Of a DNA stretch of 64,000 nt, positions 12,588-23,807 are shown one piece after another. Made by a program: the position numbers and the translations under genes. The notes under the pieces were generated by a model. That model had not been told where the DNA came from. It saw only the letters and a list, made by a program, of their open reading frames with translations, and ran no database searches. Each line of letters starts with the position of its first letter. Position 1 is the stretch's first letter. Origin of the DNA: Siphonodentalium dalli (Eukaryota; Mollusca; Scaphopoda; Gadilida; Siphonodentaliidae); contig CP136069.1 of the NCBI GenBank assembly GCA_032622095.1, positions 122,624,126-122,688,125 on the forward strand, read 5' to 3'.

Positions 12588-14640
12588 CGGTCTGGAAAAA
12601 ATAGCACATATAGGGCCCAAAAGGTTTTTTCCGACCCCGAGGAACCCACCACCCCATTTGTGCAAATTTGTTCCTCCAAATGTTGGGGACCCACCTCCTT
12701 TCTCATGTTGTTATCAAAATTTCAGAGTTTTTTAGCCGTTCTTCAATAACTGCATTTCAATCCCATTCCACTATCCTTTTCTGTTGCAAACTGTGTAAAA
12801 TTAAGACTCAAGCAATAACATGCTTAATCGGTAAAGCACAGGTCAGAAAAAAACGAAAAATAAACTGTATTTCCAGGTGTTTCCTGGTGTTTCCAGTATC
12901 TAACAACAATAATAAAACATTGTGTATACATGTACACTGTATGTCACAAATTGCCCTAGACTGCATTATAGCCTTAATATATCTACAATTACTTGTGCAT
13001 GACCAAAGAACTCTTTAGTCTTTATATCCACCGGGGTGAGGTGAGGAGGGGAATTGTTTTGGTTAGGTATACACATAGATATATGGTTATCAATTGATCA
13101 AGTTGATGTTATTTGTGTTTTTGGGTATCAGCTTATAAATTCTGTTTAGTTTTGGGAGAAAAATCTAATTTGCAATAAAAAAAAAATTCGGGGTCGCGAC
13201 AAACATATCTCTTTATTCCTCCACCTGGCTGTATGATGATATGCACCAGCTAAGTGCCAACGGCAACACATAACTTCATAAGAAAATAATAGAGAGATAT
13301 TTTGAGGGCTTGTCCATGCAGCCTTTGCTGCTTGCAGAAGTTTGCAAGTTGCAGCCAGCAGGGTCAACTTATTTTTTCTGAAATTCGTACCCGCCTGGTA
13401 CTCTAACTTCTACAGAAATCCAAGCACCGTTTTCATTTTCAAATAAAACTTGAAATCACTGCAATCAGTTCAAAATCAAAGTAAACTTAGAAGTTAGTCA
13501 ACTTAATAAACGTTCAGACAACCACGATTCAATCGTAAGTGGAAAGATTTTCGTAGTAGGAAGTAACAGGTAGTTGAATTGCGCATGCTCACGACAAATC
13601 GGACAATGTCGCAAGTCAAAAAATCATATCAAGCACTGTTTGATTTTAGAAATCGTCTACCTCCACTAACTTGACTAAGTAGACTAACAGTAACAGTAAC
13701 ACACTTGCGACATATTTAACCGCAGTCGTGTGTACGTAAAAATCGTAGCTGGAAATGAGCGCATGGTAGTCAATCACATGCTTTACGAACAACCTACGAT
13801 ATCATCATGTACGATGACATCGCAATCGTGTGAACAAACTATCCACATACGATTGTATCGTGTTGTCTGAACGTTCACTTTATTCTTTAAATAGATTAGA
13901 TTTTAGAACTAGAACTTGACTCTTGTCTTGAGAAGGGAATTTTTGTTTTTACCGTAACTTCGTAAGCCATATTATCATATATAACTATCACTATCACTGT
14001 ATCAGTATCATAACCAAGTCATAGCATAATGTGAACTATTCAGTAAACATGACGATTTGAGAGTGCGCTATCCACCTCGGCATCATTAGCTTAAAACTTA
14101 AGGCATTTTAAACTTAATAAACGCATTTTCTTGCTTCGATTCGCCGAGTCGCAAAGCCGCCATGTTGTTTATACCTTGTTTCTACTTAGGTACCCTCATT
14201 CCACCAAACAAATAGTTCCAATACTTTAAAAAAAATTGCAATAAGAATACTGAGTATAACAAGCTAATATATATTTTATTATTTTAATATATATGTATGT
14301 ATGACATTGTTTCGTGTAATGTTTCTATCCGCTATATGTTATAGTGTTAATATTTCTCACAAAGCGCACATTGAAGTATTCCTCCACCAGCACTCAAGGG
14401 AAGTAACAAGAAGGTGCATAAATACAGATATCGTCAAAACAAATACAGTTGGTACCAACATAATATGATCATACGTTAAACATATAGTGTAGTAACCATA
14501 GACTAAATATTATACTATTCAAAGGATGAAACTATGTGGACTATTAGTACTAACAGCAGTATATTATTAATATATAATCATGCCGCTCGAAGCTAAAGAG
14601 CTACTTAAAACTCATTCAGTGGCAACTTAAAACTCATTCA
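11658..14640. other. AT-rich non-coding DNA
   Basis: It contains a 36-base G run (12552-12587). Open frames crossing that run are Gly- or Pro-rich artefacts. An 80-codon frame at 12017-12259 is not recognisable. Nothing else is supported. Confidence 0.5.
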
Positions 14641-14649
14641 GTGCCAACT

Positions 14650-15128
14650 TAACCCTTTCATAACGGGAGCTAGTACCCGGTATGAGAACATTCAGATATT
14701 TGAACCTGAAAATTTCATAAATCCTAACATTTAGTCGTCCAACTCCAGACAAATGGACATGCACGGCTACGGACAAGAGACCAGGACACACAGGGCCGAC
14801 CATGGTTGTTCGGCCCGTTGTGATAACATTTTGAAAAGTAAACAAGAAATCGCAAAATCCTAGCATCCAGACTGGCCTCAAGCTTTCAAAATTTCCAACC
14901 TCATCCTCACCCTTAGGTTGGAAAATTCTCCAACTGATTGCCATTTCAGACCACAATTTTTAACAAATGTAGTAAAATATTGTTTTCTTAAACTAATTAG
15001 CAGTTAGACACACCGGGCCGACCATGGTTGGGCCAGTGTGTGAAAATTTGGAAATCTGAACAAGAAAATCGCAAAATCCTAGCATCTAGACTAGCCTTCC
15101 AAGAGTTGGAAATTTAAAACCTGACATC
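14650..15128 (-). repeat. piggyBac-like repeat family with internal tandem copies
   Basis: On the minus strand it ends GTTATGAAAGGGTTAA, a GGG|TTAA border as in piggyBac-type MITEs. Inside are two diverged copies of a block with CTAGATGCTAGGATTTTGCG and GGTCGGCCC, also found at 10870-11330. The LINE at 15129-17278 interrupts its other side, and 127 bp of it recur at the LINE's 5' junction. Confidence 0.6.
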
Positions 15129-17278
15129 CCCACTTATATATCTTTATTAACCTCCATTAACGGAGAGCATACATCAATACATTGTATGTGTTGTATAAAC
15201 GAATTGGGGCGTTTTGTACACATAAAGGTGAGCAAGGTCGTTTCGTATTTACAAACATGATATAGTATATATACAAACAATATTTGAGCATAGAAAATGG
15301 GGGCAAATAAGTAACAACACTGAATTCCCATAAATCACAGCCGTATGGTCTATGTACCATATTAGAGTTTGAGCACATTTAAATAAGGAAAGTGTATGTC
15401 GCATGCGTATGGATGTAGATCATATGTTCACTAAGTTGTGCTCCTTTTCATCCTCAAACATTGTAATGTCAACAAGACTTGCTTTTCTGGCAGGCAGCAA
15501 GCACACGCAAGCAGTCGGTTATAGTTTTAACGGGCAATGTTTTGTAAAAGTTGGCATCCTTTGTACATAAATTTCGCGGCGAATGTGATAATATCTCCCC
15601 AAGCGTTGATGACAGCGAGTGGAGGAACGAAGGCTGTGCCGCCGAGTAGGAAGTCACATAGATGGTTTTGCGAGAGAGAATCGATAAACACAAAGCATTC
15701 TACTCCAAAGAAGTCAACGAAGATTGACCAGAAATTGTATCTCAACTGATGCATGGCTGGCGCATTACATATAAATAATACATGTTCAATTTCGTTGTGA
15801 TACGTAGATCTGCAGGCACCGCAATTCGAGTTGTTATTGAACATCGATCTATTCAACAGCCGTGCAAGATTTCTCAGTTCCTGGGAGTTTTCAGGGCGGT
15901 CAGCAAGTAATCTCCATATACTCCAGGTGGAGAGAGGATCGCTGTGAACGTTTAACATATGTACAAAAGTATCTGTGTTTGTAGCAGAATGCCATTTCAA
16001 GGAATAGGCGTTTCGAATAGTGTCTGTGATGATGCGCTTCCAGATAGCCTTCTCTGGGAAGAAGCCACTTTCAAGAAAAACTGTAAGAAATGAGTCAATG
16101 GCGTAGTGTTCAAGAATTTGGAGGATGTCAAGAACAAATCCTGATGTGTTGATATGGAAGAGTTTGTACCTGTAGAGGTTGTGAAGAAATTTTTTCAGCG
16201 GAGTATCCTTTGTAACAGGTAAGTGGATAAGTTCAGCCAGGAATGTTAGTTTCCGCATATGTAGTTGAAGATCCATTGGTAAAGTACCAAGGAGACTGAG
16301 TGATAGCCTCGTTCCTGCCCTCAGCGGGAGGTTTTGAATATGTTTGATGCACGTACGAAATGACTTCTCGATTTGGTTGATTGCCTGATCACTCGGTGTG
16401 TACAGGAGTTCGGAACCATATAAGGCCTTGGGAAGCACTATACGGTGTAGAAGCTTCTTCATTGTAACGGGTGTACACATTTGTAAGGCCTTCCGTCCAG
16501 CCATTGAAAAATATGATTTTCGCATGACGTCAGATACCAGCGAGGCACGGTTGGTACAATTGTTAAATTTGTGCTGCATTATGCCAAGATGGCGAGCTTC
16601 CGTAACTTCATCAAGTTTATTTGTTCCAAGGAACCACGTCCTATCACGCTGTTCATGTTGAGTGCGCGTTTCATTGAAAACAATGACGACACTTTTCTCT
16701 GTTGAGTATCTGAATCTCCACTTGATGCTGTAATCGAAACAGAGGCTCAATAGATGATCAAGGCCAGACTTGTGCAGAGACATTAAGCAAATGTCGTCAG
16801 CAGTGGTTGGGGATGTGCAGTTTATATTTCCGATCCGGAGACCAAATCTCGACTGTTCTAGCTCAGTGAGAAGTTCATTAATGAACACCAAGTAAAAGAA
16901 CGGCGAGGTCACTGATCCTTGGCGATTTCCTTGGCATATGGAAAATGGTTCTGACTGGCAGCCATTGTAGAGAACACGACTAGTACACTCCTCGTGCATG
17001 TTCTGAATTACACGAAGAATTTGGCCTTTAAAACCGAGGTTGTTGAGTTTGATGAGAAGTCCATCGTGCCACACTCGGTCGAATGCCTTTTGAGAGTCTA
17101 AAAAGCAAACATAGAGTTTAGAACTATGGTCACATGCGAAGTGTATGGATTCTTCGACAACGAATGAATTCATGTTGCATCCCACGTGTTTCTGGAATCC
17201 AAATTGGAGGCAATGTGGAAATTGTTGAAGGGTTTCCGATCTCAGAAATCGCGATAGAAGCACAGATTCGAACAGTAC
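15129..17278 (-). mobile_element. 5'-truncated LINE (non-LTR retrotransposon)
   Basis: The element runs from a sharp break at 17278 (inside RT coding) to about 15129. There an AATAAA signal (minus strand) is followed by ATATATAAG and the host repeat resumes. It has no long poly(A). The endonuclease and the N-terminal half of ORF2 are missing, typical of 5' truncation by target-primed reverse transcription. The frame is open to the end, so insertion seems fairly recent. Confidence 0.8.
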
Positions 17279-17293
17279 CCGGTATGAGAACAT
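15527..17293 (-). CDS. LINE ORF2 fragment: reverse transcriptase and C-terminal zinc finger
   Basis: This is an open frame of 588 codons; the first six or so residues come from the flanking repeat, so the ATG is accidental. RT motifs are clear: QFGFQKHVGCN (residues 30-40), FLDSQKAFD with catalytic Asp66 (64-72), QGNRQGSVTSP (121-131) and TADD with the Asp pair 166-167. Thr takes the place of the usual Tyr/Phe before ADD. After the thumb comes a long C-terminal region with a CX2CX9HX4C finger at 491-509. This layout fits CR1/Jockey/I-like ORF2 proteins, which copy the element at the target. I do not assign the clade. Without its endonuclease the copy cannot move on its own. Confidence 0.85.
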   Translation of the reverse strand: MFSYRVLFESVLLSRFLRSETLQQFPHCLQFGFQKHVGCNMNSFVVEESIHFACDHSSKLYVCFLDSQKAFDRVWHDGLLIKLNNLGFKGQILRVIQNMHEECTSRVLYNGCQSEPFSICQGNRQGSVTSPFFYLVFINELLTELEQSRFGLRIGNINCTSPTTADDICLMSLHKSGLDHLLSLCFDYSIKWRFRYSTEKSVVIVFNETRTQHEQRDRTWFLGTNKLDEVTEARHLGIMQHKFNNCTNRASLVSDVMRKSYFSMAGRKALQMCTPVTMKKLLHRIVLPKALYGSELLYTPSDQAINQIEKSFRTCIKHIQNLPLRAGTRLSLSLLGTLPMDLQLHMRKLTFLAELIHLPVTKDTPLKKFLHNLYRYKLFHINTSGFVLDILQILEHYAIDSFLTVFLESGFFPEKAIWKRIITDTIRNAYSLKWHSATNTDTFVHMLNVHSDPLSTWSIWRLLADRPENSQELRNLARLLNRSMFNNNSNCGACRSTYHNEIEHVLFICNAPAMHQLRYNFWSIFVDFFGVECFVFIDSLSQNHLCDFLLGGTAFVPPLAVINAWGDIITFAAKFMYKGCQLLQNIAR

Positions 17294-17404
17294 TCAGATA
17301 TTTGAACCTGAAAATTTCATAAATCCTAACATTTAGTCGTCCAACTCCAGACAAATGGACATGCACGGCTACGGACAAGAGACCAGGACACACAGGGCCG
17401 ACCA
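17278..17404 (-). repeat. 127-bp direct copy of part of the repeat beside the LINE
   Basis: This is near-identical to 14679-14805 in the same orientation. It stops exactly at the LINE 5' junction (GGGTACT|GTTCGAAT on the minus strand). At its other side it joins TTTAAAGGCC. It may be a target duplication, partly deleted, or an older neighbouring repeat copy. Confidence 0.75.
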
Positions 17405-17925
17405 TTTAAAGGCCTTTAAAGGCACGTGCGGCCTTAGTTGTCGAAAATATTCATATTTGTTCCAATCACCGTAAACAGAAAAAACATTAAAACGCATACA
17501 GTTTCGTTCATATATACCATGACCATCGCGTAAACAGCATGTTATCATAAAGATTTACTATATTTTACCTAAGCAAGAGCCTGATTGTGTTACAGAAGAC
17601 AGCACGATGCTGCTGGCTAATCACACACAAATGGCATAAACGCTCTTTATTCGTTCCATATCAGGAATTCACCAACAAAGAACGCTCTTTATGTTTACCA
17701 TCATAATATAAACAAACACCAGAAAAGTAACTTTTTATGCCTTTGTTTACATAACAATGGTCAAATATATGACAATAACATACTGTTTATGCGATATTTC
17801 TTATGTGTATACGGACAAAGTCTGTCTACATTTTGTTGTTCCACCTGTTTGTGGCGGTTTTTGACGGGTGGAAATATTTTCACAGGATACCCACCACCAA
17901 GGCCAACCGTACCTTTAAATTTGAC
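17405..17925 (+). repeat. Dispersed duplicate shared with 52204-52715
   Basis: About 500 bp, starting AAAGGCACGTGCGGCCTTA and running to the GGCCAACCGT word, recurs at 52204-52715 in the same orientation with scattered differences. It covers the sequence upstream of, and into, the first P2X7-like exon, so it may contain a promoter or 5' end copied with the gene. Confidence 0.8.
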
Positions 17926-18036
17926 AACGGGAGCGTACATACACGAGCCGGAATTACCACAAAATGACCATTGTGTGAGACCACCAAACGATCCAGACCT
18001 TGGATGGCGAAGAGATGAAAATCGCGTACGAAAATG
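17789..18036 (+). pseudogene. 5' exon of a P2X7-like C-terminal-domain gene
   Basis: The open frame starts at ATG 17789 and ends at a strong donor, ATG|GTGAGT (intron from 18037). A possible acceptor (TTTTCACAG near 17885) could instead begin the exon. The downstream half reads ...HEPELPQNDHCVRPPNDPD and ends RKW. The split codon TG|G joins in phase to exon 2 and gives K-W-C-S-C-G-L-C, the expected entry into a P2X7-type cysteine cluster. This half is intact, but exon 2 is broken. The link between the exons rests on splice phase and the motif, not on a transcript. Confidence 0.5.
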
Positions 18037-20229
18037 GTGAGTCACTGAGCGTCTATTAAAAATATCGCGGTCACTGGCAAAACATGTGAAAAATAAAATT
18101 GATGTAAATACTAGCGAATACCCCCTTCACATGTGTAATAATCATAACGCATACTCAATACATCGAAATATGAAATATAATTCAAGGAAAAGTTGTGTGT
18201 CTGCCGAAATGTTTGTCTAAAAATATACTAGTAGTATTTTTTTTACTAAAAATGTCAATTTTGTGATGTATTTAAATTCTGGACTCGACCAGTGCCAGTC
18301 CATGGCTGCTCACGGATTGACATTGGATTCAGCTATTAGTATCAGTACTATCACAATCAGTGACAGTGTTTGCACTGGCAAAAAAAATAAATAATAATTT
18401 GCCAAAAATTAGCTAACTCTTGATTTGTGACATTGTCCAAGAAAAATAAGTGTCTTGAATATTCAACATGTTAATTGTTATCTCGACACATCTTGAGATC
18501 CTGACATGCGCATCTAAAGATCTGAAAATATTACAGTAATTAGTAATTACTAGTATCTCGCAATATTATTTTGAGATCTCATCATAATTTCTTGAGATCT
18601 TGCCATATGATCTCAAGAAAATATGTTAATATCTCAAGATTCTTTTCTCGAAATCTTGAGAGAGTTGAGATAATATCTCGGTGGATATATTTTCTATAAC
18701 AGTATATGGTACATTGTATATCATTTTGAAGACAGATTCATTGTGGTCCAAGTGAGATGATTAATCATATTCATGGGTTCACGTGACTGCCGGGGTTCTA
18801 TACATGTACATCTAGTATGTCTTTTGAATGAAAATCTGTTACGGTACCGGCATAGAAGAGCAACAGGAGGTATCTCGGATTCTCGGTCCAAAACAGCATC
18901 AACCCAACTAATTTCCCAAGCTGTTGTGGACTGAGAAGACTTGATCTATACATGCCAATGTATGCTATTTCTGAATATATAGTCATGAAACGGAAAGAAA
19001 TTAACTTTCCAAGAAAAAGTTGTTTGTGTCAGTATTTGGGGCGGGATAAAGATACCCGGGCTTTATTGTCGCCCCCACTCCCCAACCGAGAAGCTACTTA
19101 TGACAAAAATGAACTTGTTATTTTATTGCTTATTTTGCTTCATACGGTCATGAAATGGCGAGAGGTACTCAGGCCTCGGTATTTCCCCCCTCCCACCCAA
19201 ACCATGACTCAATGAAATTTTTCTCGATTAAATTTAATTTCTCGCCATTTCATGACTATATAAAGCGCTATACATGTAAGTGATCAATCATAAGATATTT
19301 TTTTCTCATATGTAGCTGCTGTGTTTGGGGGGGGGGGGGTGGTATATTCAGGCCTGTGTAATTTCTCCCCACCCCAAATCCTGACTCAATTAAATTTTTA
19401 ATGGATATATAGGGCAATATAAGCGATTAAATAATTAGTTTATTTTTGTCATATGTAGATGCTGGGTGTGGGGGATACACAGACCTGGGTATCTAATTCC
19501 TCCCTCTCCTCCCAAACCCTGACTCAAACAACTTTTTCTTGTAACATGTTAATTTATCGCCCTTTAATGACTATAACATCAAAATAAATAAGCCATAAAT
19601 TAATACATGTACATTTATATTTTGTCATATGTTGAATTCTCGGTGGGTGTGAGCATTTGACAGACTGAAAATAGTAAAAAGGGGGGATGCACTGGGGGAT
19701 ATATCATGTGCACGTGGTCAGGTAAACAAACCATACATGTATTAAGTCGTGAATCCTTAAAACAAGATATTAACAGACCTGGATAATGAAATAGATACCT
19801 GTTAAACAATTCAGTAGGTATAACTCCTGATAACAAATTTGTGCGAAACTTGTCCAAGATACATGTATCCATGAGAACAAGTGGACGGACAGACGCATGC
19901 CCACTGTCATTCATCAGAACATACAGCAATGCCCTAAACATTCAACCCCTTAACCACAGCAGAACTGTGGGTAACTTTTCAGGATTTAGTCCGAAATATG
20001 GCTTGTTGCCATTCATGAGAGATTTCCGGTGAATTTCAACAAGCCATATTTCCGACTGAATCCTGAAAAAATACCTACAATTCTGATGTGGTTAAGGGGT
20101 CGATTATTTAGGGCATTACTGTATGTCGAATTTGTTACACATTTGTCAAAGTTTGCATCAATAAAATTGAGCAATTGAATGTTAACTCTGAGTTGTTCCA
20201 TAATACATGTATTTCCCTTGTCATTTCAG
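18037..20229 (+). other. Inferred intron of the P2X7-like gene, repeat-filled
   Basis: It is bounded by GTGAGT and TTTCAG. It contains a cluster of TCTTGAGATC words on both strands (18490-18680), four degenerate tandem blocks built around CAGGCCTSGGTATTTCYCCC and CCTGACTCAA (about 19020-19560), and a complete MITE (19924-20121). No coding is seen. Confidence 0.5.
19924..20121. mobile_element. Complete mariner-type MITE in the intron
   Basis: Same family as 1300-1512: 198 bp, palindromic, CAGCAATGCCCTAA ... GGGCATTACTG, flanked by TA (19922-19923 and 20122-20123). Confidence 0.85.
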
Positions 20230-20656
20230 GTGTTCATGCGGCCTATGTACAGTGATGGAGACTACCTGTGAGTGCAGATGTTGCCATGAGATTGAAAAAG
20301 TTGAGGCCAAGCTGAAGGAAGTGACAAAAGCGTTTTCAGAGGAAGAAGGACACTTCAAGTGTATCACTGAGACTGTCCGATTCAGGAGTGTGTGCCTGGA
20401 CCCATGGGTACATGAAATTGCATGGTTGGGATACCAGCAACAGTATAGTAATCCGTTTAATGGACCTCTGCACAACAAATACAGGCGGCATATAGCATAA
20501 AGACAGTTCATTCGGTGGTGCTATGGCTAGTTTTGGCTACCTTGGTTTGCATAACCGCAGACCTTTGCCATCGTGTGTTGTGAATGGCATCAGTATGCTT
20601 TCCCAAATGATGGTGGAAATTACAGGGGCTTTCGTTTGCCCGAGCTGGAGAAATGA
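20230..20656 (+). pseudogene. 3' exon of a P2X7-like intracellular-domain gene, disrupted
   Basis: The exon follows the acceptor TTTCAG. The frame reads CSCGLCTVMETTCECRCC (Cys-rich cluster), then CITE and VCLDPWVHEIA, and later RQFIRWCYG. It ends FPNDGGNYRGFRLPELEK with a stop at 20654-20656. These match, in order, the landmarks of the cytoplasmic cysteine/zinc domain at the C-terminus of vertebrate P2X7. In many invertebrates that domain also occurs as stand-alone or fused proteins. The copy is broken: TAA at 20498-20500 replaces the Tyr usually before RQF, TAG is at 20528-20530, and PSCVV (about 20567-20590) is readable only in another frame. Two frame changes are therefore needed between RWCYG and FPNDG. 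I call it a young pseudogene. Sequencing error could explain single indels but hardly all lesions. Confidence 0.75.
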
Positions 20657-20765
20657 ATGAATAAATGAATGAAATCTTAATAGATTATTGTTACAATGTA
20701 TCTCCCTAATCTTCATCTCCCATAAAATTCATCGACAAAATATCAAAGTGTTATATAACAAAATG

Positions 20766-20990
20766 GCAAATTTTCAAGTAAGTGGCGCTCAGAAATGGGT
20801 TAACTCTTCCCGTGAGTAGAATCTCTCAGGTCATGCTCCATTTGCCACATGTCACATCTTTGTATCTCACATAGTACTAATCTAATTGTTATGAAATGTA
20901 TCAAAGATGGGACACATGGCGAATGGAGCATGACCGGAGAGTTTCTACTCACAAAATTAACACATTACTGAGCGCCACTTAATTGAAAGT
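20766..20990. repeat. Fold-back element, arms of about 90 bp
   Basis: AAGTGGCGCTCAG ... GGTCATGCTCCATTTG on the left pairs with CGAATGGAGCATGACC ... CTGAGCGCCACTT on the right, with some mismatches. The loop is around 20860-20890. It is non-coding. Confidence 0.7.
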
Positions 20991-23120
20991 TTGCTTTTTT
21001 CAGATTTAGATTTTTTTTCTGGAGAATGAACACACAAAATAGTAAGTTATCCCCAGACAGAAATCACTCTATCTCCCATGGTAATAATCTAATTGTTATG
21101 AAATTTATTAAAGTGATTTATGTCAGGGTGTAACTCATTATTTTTGTATATTATAATGAAAAAAGAATGAGTCGGAGGAAAATTGGAAAAAAAAACTTGA
21201 ACCCCATACAATGCTGAGGATGCGGTCCATTTTGGGAGGGGCTGGTGTGTTTACCCTAAACATAGATATTATATTATTTAGCGTAATAACACTCCAGTAT
21301 TGACTTTTTCAACTCAATGAATGGAAGAAGCCATAGTATACTGTATATATCTGTATTTCACTATTTGATCATATTAAAATCATTTTCACAAAGATGATAC
21401 ATGCAGATAAGTAGACAGCATAGCCGCCCAAGAAGCCCTTCTGATAGTTCAGCCATAAACGTAATTCGTACTCTTCTTGTGGAACTTGAAAGCAGAAATC
21501 TGCGAAAGCGGTCACGTATCCCATGTATTTCATATCAACAATAGGTTGAAAGTTAATAAATTTCGAAGTTCCCGTGGACGGTGGACCTACATGTAGATCA
21601 TGCCACGAATACCTACGCCAGCGGCACGGGAGTAGAGATTCATGGCATGATCTACTGCGGACCTATTATGACAGTCACAGTGACACACGAAATTCGTCCA
21701 AATATGTACGCATTTACTCCGGAGCTGTTGGCCACGCGAATAAATTCCTGTCGTATTATTTATTATTTTATTACACATATAAACCCATTCGGAATTCACG
21801 ATTTCCAGCGAAAACGAAACATGTTTCAATGTGAAATAAAACAAAACCACGCATAAACCGATTTCGATAACACAATGTCAGAGTGCGGGAAGGTCCTCTA
21901 TGACGTCACGGGTCAAAAATAAAATACACCTCATCTGTTGTTTTCATTTCGAGCGGTGCGCATGACAAGGGGGTTTCATGGAATCTGAATCGATAGCGGC
22001 TAATCTCTGATCTCGGGGCGATTCATTTCGTTCTCAGAACGACTATGTGGGTCTAATAAGCGGGGAAATGGGTAAAATATGAACTTCACGACGGCGACTT
22101 TAACGACTTTGCTAACCAATTTCCCACCAAGTTTGATGGAGTTGAATAAAGGATTATGTTCACCTTTATTAGTGAAATTTATAGAGGTTTTTAAAATCTT
22201 CTTTTTTTTTCGAACCCAAATTCAACAAACACAAAGTCCATATCTCAGAAAAATATGGCAGTATATAAGGATTCTGTTTACTTATATTAGTAATCACATG
22301 CAGTTAACCAAGGCTGAAGAGGTCATTGTGGCCATATTTTGGTGTGTTGGGTACCCAGCTTTGTGAAGAGGTGTTTCTTTTGGGTACCCAGCTTGACCTT
22401 TGTGGTATTATGTTACATACGTTTTCGTAAATCACAAAGTTGTATCATCGAGAAAAATCAATTAGTCAGAAATTTCCATTATAAAGATGATTATCCATGC
22501 ACCATTTGACAGCATACGGTATTTCTTCAACATTTCTGTGCTCAAAACAATGCAAAGGTAAAGTTGTGTACCTTTCCCCTAAAGCTGGGCACCATTTTAA
22601 GAGTATAAGTAATGATGAATTATCTTAGAAATACAAAATGTGAACTTAGAGGCTTTACAAATTATTATTATTTTTGTTTTCGAACCCATATCCAACAAAC
22701 ACAAAATATATTTTTAAGGAAAAAATATTTTATTACACACTTGTTCCCAGAAGTACAATATTATTGCTGTTCCATATTTACAAATATGTATGGAACGTAC
22801 ATAGTACATACGCAATTAGTTGTCGTAAAATGATGAACTTGACGTTCGCCTCAACCATGAAACCGGAATTATAAAATAAAAGCATCATCACACATGACAA
22901 AACACGCCCTCTATGTGCCTAAATAAATCTTCTAAGTCTGTATTTGTAATGCACGGATTCTAGGACGCGAAGCGTGTTTAATAAACACTCGTGCTGTCGC
23001 AAGCGCCTCTCGTTCTATCCTTCCGCGACAGCACTCGTGCCTTATCGACAAATCTATTTACACATCGTGTCGTTCTGTGTATGTGTTCTGAACATTGTGA
23101 AGAATGATGAACAATAATAA
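20991..23120. other. Non-coding DNA with small hairpin and dispersed repeat
   Basis: 21593-21655 is a hairpin (TAGATCATGCCACGAAT with ATTCATGGCATGATCTA). 22160-22290 and 22590-22710 share a repeat (TTCGAACCCAWATYCAACAAACAC). It recurs inverted at 44215-44430. GGGTACCCAGCTT is duplicated at about 22350 and 22380. No gene is recognised. Confidence 0.5.
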
Positions 23121-23807
23121 TCTATCTATTATATATTTTTGAAAGATCTGTGTGTGTGTGTGTATCTGTCTGTGTGTAATCGATGGACTCGAAAATGGCC
23201 CAGCCGATTTCGATGAAACTTGGTATGTGGGGGTATTTTCGGGTCAGGAGTAACATAGGCCTATTGATTTTCAGATTCGAGGTCAAATCTGTTTTTACGC
23301 CAATATATTTCAGTTCGGTGCTCACAAATCGATTCGATATAGCGCGAATAATAAATTGCCAGTCATATAATTTGCACGGTTAGAATCTGTGGCGCTTCAT
23401 CTTTCCAATGATGCATCACACGCCTGTGTACGTTTAAAGTTTCTACCTTAATTATCGGGAAGAACGCAGGACCATGCTTCGCTCATCGAAAATCATTGCG
23501 TAAATATATTACGCCATCAACATATCGTGACGTGATCGCGTTAACTCTTATCCGATGTCGCGTTAACTCATCACCGGCCGAGGTATTCGCAAATGACATT
23601 GGGCTATATATCTCGGAAACGGGTGGAGCTATCGACTTGGATGTTGGTATGTGAATGTATCTTGCCCCGGATACGAATTTTATCGGGTCGCCGAGCCCGT
23701 GCGACAACAGCTTCGCGCATGCGCAGACCAGATCTCGAAAACGGGTGGAGCAATCGACTTGAAATTTGGTTTTTGAATAGCCCGGACGAAGTCGGGTCAC
23801 CTTCTAG
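23121..23807 (+). mobile_element. Helitron-like unit A
   Basis: It starts TCTATCTATTATATATTTTTG and ends with hairpin CCCGGACGAAGTCGGG, then TCACCTTCTAG. The 5' half resembles unit F (GCCGATTTCGATGAAACTTGG) and the 3' half resembles unit E (GGAGCTATCGACTTG), so it looks like a recombinant. Confidence 0.75.

Noticed and set aside
12469-12735. Glycine-rich / proline-rich frames on both strands
   Set aside because: They are translations of the 36-base G run.
18490-18680. TCTTGAGATC cluster as a hairpin transposon
   Set aside because: The words occur on both strands without a single pair of long arms or defined ends; more likely a degenerate simple repeat.
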